From CAZGSN01 sp964371655 (GTDB taxonomy: Bacteria; Desulfobacterota; Binatia; HRBIN30), in contig CAYJOD010000124.1 of assembly GCA_964371655.1 (NCBI GenBank), forward strand, positions 1-15,074: a stretch of DNA of 15,074 nt, in the 5' to 3' direction. The position numbers and the translations under genes were made by a program. Of this stretch, positions 13,435 to 15,074 are shown one piece after another (positions within the stretch are counted from its first letter, which is position 1; every line of letters begins with the position of its first letter). Under the pieces are notes generated by a model that was not told where the DNA came from, did no database searches, and worked only from the letters and a program-made list of their open reading frames with translations.

Positions 13435-13582
13435 AAGCCCACGAGTGATGCGAATGCCCAGCGCCTTGCCTTTGCGGCTTTGCGTCTTGGCGCGAGCATC
13501 CATTTCTTACAGCACGGTTCTCTTGCAATTTCTCGTGCGCCTCGTTGCGATCAGTTGTGGTGGTGATCAGCGGTGATCTACC

Positions 13583-13617
13583 TTGATCGGTGGTTCCAAC
13601 TGAGGTTCTCCGCCTCA
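13583..13617 (-). repeat. Solo tail of the dispersed repeat overlapping the lhgO stop
   Basis: On the minus strand the order is lhgO stop, then GGCGGAGAACCTCAGTTGG and AACCACCGATC. This matches the tail and arm start of copy A (CCGGAAGAACTCAGTTAGG, then ACCACGGAT). Only this end of the unit is present. A short GATCA-GCGG-TGATC hairpin (13565-13578) lies beside it. Confidence 0.6.
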
Positions 13618-14826
13618 GCTCAATCCGAACGACTTTGCCGCCAGGGCGGCGATGTGCTTGCCGATCGCCAGCGACGCGGTGGCCGCCGGTGACGGTGCGT
13701 TGAGAACGTGGATGGCATTGGTGGTCTCGGTGATGCGGAAGTCATCGACCATCGAGCCGTCGGCGCTCACCGCCTGCGCGCGCACACCGGAGCCGCCGGG
13801 GAGGAGATCGCTTCCCTGAATGTCGGGCACTAATTTCTGCAGAGCGCGCACGAAAGCGCGCTTGCTCAAAGAACGGTAGAACTCGTACGATCCCATGCGC
13901 CAGTAGCGCCGTGCCATCGCCCAGAAGCCGCGGTACGCCAGGGTGGCGAGCAGCTCGTCGGGACGCACCGCGCCCATGCGATAGCCCTCGCGCGCGAAGG
14001 CGAGGACGGCGTTGGGACCAGCCTCGTAGTCGCCTTGAATACGTTTGGTGAAGTGCACGCCGAGGAACGGGAACTGCGGATCGGGGACGGGATAGATCAG
14101 GCCGCGCACGAGCTCTTGGTCGTGGCGCAGGGTGTAGTACTCGCCGCGAAACGGAATGATCTGCACATCGGACGCGGCGCCCATCATGCGTGCCACCGTG
14201 TCGGCGTAGAGCCCGGCGCAATTGATCAAGTGTCGACTGGCGATCACGCCGCGGTTGGTCTCGATGCTGACGCCACCATCGGCGTGACGGATGCTCTGCA
14301 CTCGAGTCTCGGTGTGCAGCCGCGCGCCGCGTTGCGTCACGTTCCTCGCCATCGCGGCGCTGACCGCGGAGTAGTCGACGATCGCGGTCTGCGGCGAATG
14401 CAGGGCGGCGACCGCGCGCGCTTTCGGCTCGAGCTCGCGCAGGCGCTCGAGGCCGATCATCTCCAGCCCCGGCACACCGTTGGCGGTGCCACGCTCGTGC
14501 AACGCCTGCAGGCGCGGGATCTCTTCGTTGCTGGTCGCGACCACCACCTTGCCGCAGTTCTCGTAAGCGATCGCATTGGCTTCGCAGAACGCCTTCATCA
14601 GGCGCACACCCTCGACGCACAGACGCGCCTTGTAGGAGCCGGGTTTGTAGTAGATGCCGGCGTGGATCACGCCGCTATTGTGACCGGTCTGGTGGCAAGC
14701 GACTTTGTCTTCCTTCTCGATAATGGCAACGCAGCAATCGGGGAAGGACTCGGTCAGCGCCAAACCCGTGGCCAGGCCAACGATCCCAGCACCGATGATC
14801 ACGATGTCCGCTTGCGAGTCAGGCAC
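13615..14826 (-). CDS. lhgO: FAD-dependent L-2-hydroxyglutarate dehydrogenase/oxidase
   Basis: A 403-residue flavoenzyme of the DAO superfamily that oxidises L-2-hydroxyglutarate to 2-oxoglutarate, passing electrons to a quinone or to oxygen. Residues 8-20 hold the dinucleotide-binding turn IVIIGAGIVGLATG, and HQTGHNSGVIHAGIYYKPGS (45-64) is the diagnostic LhgO/YgaF/L2HGDH motif. Further family landmarks are NCAGLYAD (about 206-213), PFRGEYYTL, PVPDPQFPFLGVHFTKRI, GPNAVLAFAREGY and the C-terminal NAPSPAATASLAIGKHIA, which closes the FAD site. Length is normal for the bacterial enzyme. GTG 14826 is favoured because GGGAG lies 9 nt upstream; the TTG at 14835 would touch that site. No catabolic partner (CsiD/glutarate hydroxylase) is seen nearby, so the role may be metabolite repair. 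The stop lies in a repeat tail. Confidence 0.94.
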   Translation of the reverse strand: MPDSQADIVIIGAGIVGLATGLALTESFPDCCVAIIEKEDKVACHQTGHNSGVIHAGIYYKPGSYKARLCVEGVRLMKAFCEANAIAYENCGKVVVATSNEEIPRLQALHERGTANGVPGLEMIGLERLRELEPKARAVAALHSPQTAIVDYSAVSAAMARNVTQRGARLHTETRVQSIRHADGGVSIETNRGVIASRHLINCAGLYADTVARMMGAASDVQIIPFRGEYYTLRHDQELVRGLIYPVPDPQFPFLGVHFTKRIQGDYEAGPNAVLAFAREGYRMGAVRPDELLATLAYRGFWAMARRYWRMGSYEFYRSLSKRAFVRALQKLVPDIQGSDLLPGGSGVRAQAVSADGSMVDDFRITETTNAIHVLNAPSPAATASLAIGKHIAALAAKSFGLS

Positions 14827-14888
14827 GGACGACAACTCCCATGCGGGCGTGCTAGCGCCTCGGCCCGCCGGGTGTCAACGGAAGCGCC

Positions 14889-15005
14889 CTCACCCCGGCC
14901 CTCTCTCAGGAGAGACTGTCGATAAACTCGGAACCGTGCCCTTCGACGGGGCTCAGGACAGGCTTCGAGACGGCCCCAGAAGATGGGGCCTCAGCACGAA
15001 CGGAT
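14889..15005. repeat. Mosaic intergenic repeat with hairpin beyond the lhgO start
   Basis: This is a patchwork of short repeat-like blocks: CCCTCACCCCGGCCCTCTCTC (14889-14909), CTTCGACGGGGCTCAGGACA (14941-14960), the hairpin GGCCCCA-GAAGA-TGGGGCC (14972-14990), and GCACGAACGG (14994-15003), which resembles the end of the 1742-1867 element. It lies upstream of lhgO and has no coding potential that I recognise. Confidence 0.5.
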
Positions 15006-15016
15006 AAATGTTCAAT

Positions 15017-15074
15017 GAACCTGAAAGCCTCAATTGGAACCGCGGATGAACACGGATGGACGCGGATTCGGAAG
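15017..15074 (+). repeat. Left end of another dispersed-repeat copy, cut by the window edge
   Basis: GAACCTGAAAGCCTCAATTGG is followed by AACCGCGGAT, ACACGGAT and CGCGGAT. This matches the tail plus triple (A/G)CGGAT arm of copies A and B. It runs off the window. Confidence 0.7.

Larger units (their letters stand above)
12998..13496. repeat. Outer inverted repeat of a nested palindromic cluster
   Basis: CTCGCGCCAAGCCGCC... (12999-13026, ending CCGCAAAG) pairs with 13470-13496 (CTTTGCGGC...TTGGCGCGAG) with small differences. The arms enclose two other inverted-repeat elements. This family of CGCGCCAAG/CGCAAAG arms looks like a non-coding mobile element. The flanking parts of the 712-bp gap (12903-12997 and 13497-13582) show no gene. 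Confidence 0.75.

Noticed and set aside
12998..13617. CRISPR-like array suggested by repeated short words
   Set aside because: The words are inverted arms of palindromic elements with no regular spacers, leader or cas genes.

Overview
The window looks like a GC-rich Gram-negative chromosome fragment, probably from a metagenome-derived bacterium of the Desulfobacterota/Binatota/Myxococcota type. That placement is inferred from gene content and from the many structured intergenic repeats; there is no rRNA or marker gene to prove it. I see no tRNA, rRNA, CRISPR array, transposase or integrase.

Layout: (1) 1-1758 is the 3' two thirds of uvrA (nucleotide excision repair), cut by the window edge, with a stop codon lying inside a 126-bp palindromic element. 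(2) 2044-3033 is an exported OmpA-family protein: beta-barrel-like N-terminus, proline linker, peptidoglycan-binding C-terminus. (3) 3292-8240 is a co-directional cluster of an exported Ycf48-like beta-propeller, an RND/MMPL transporter and an exported DUF1329 protein. It looks like an envelope machine that moves a hydrophobic or lipidic substrate, with a palindrome between its first two genes. (4) 8241-8753 has no intact gene but holds the decayed 3' end of a hemB gene on the minus strand. (5) 8754-9890 is a secreted matrixin-like zinc metalloprotease with two EF-hand loops. (6) 9891-10086 is a structured repeat filling the spacer between the protease and a convergent L-2-amino-thiazoline-4-carboxylate hydrolase-family gene (10087-10596, minus). 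(7) 10834-11345 is an overlapping DUF4160/DUF2442 pair resembling a toxin-antitoxin module, preceded by tandem GTTGACAAC palindromes. (8) 11451-12902 is a cytosolic GH29 alpha-L-fucosidase-like enzyme. (9) 12903-13614 is about 700 bp of nested palindromic repeats between convergent genes. (10) 13615-14826 (minus) is lhgO, an FAD-dependent L-2-hydroxyglutarate dehydrogenase/oxidase, followed by more repeat pieces to the window end.

The two strongest themes are the Ycf48-like/RND/DUF1329 envelope cluster, whose substrate is unknown and whose usual DUF1302 barrel partner is not visible here, and a family of non-coding palindromic repeats. Copies of these repeats fill the convergent spacers, abut or contain stop codons, and in one place sit inside one another.
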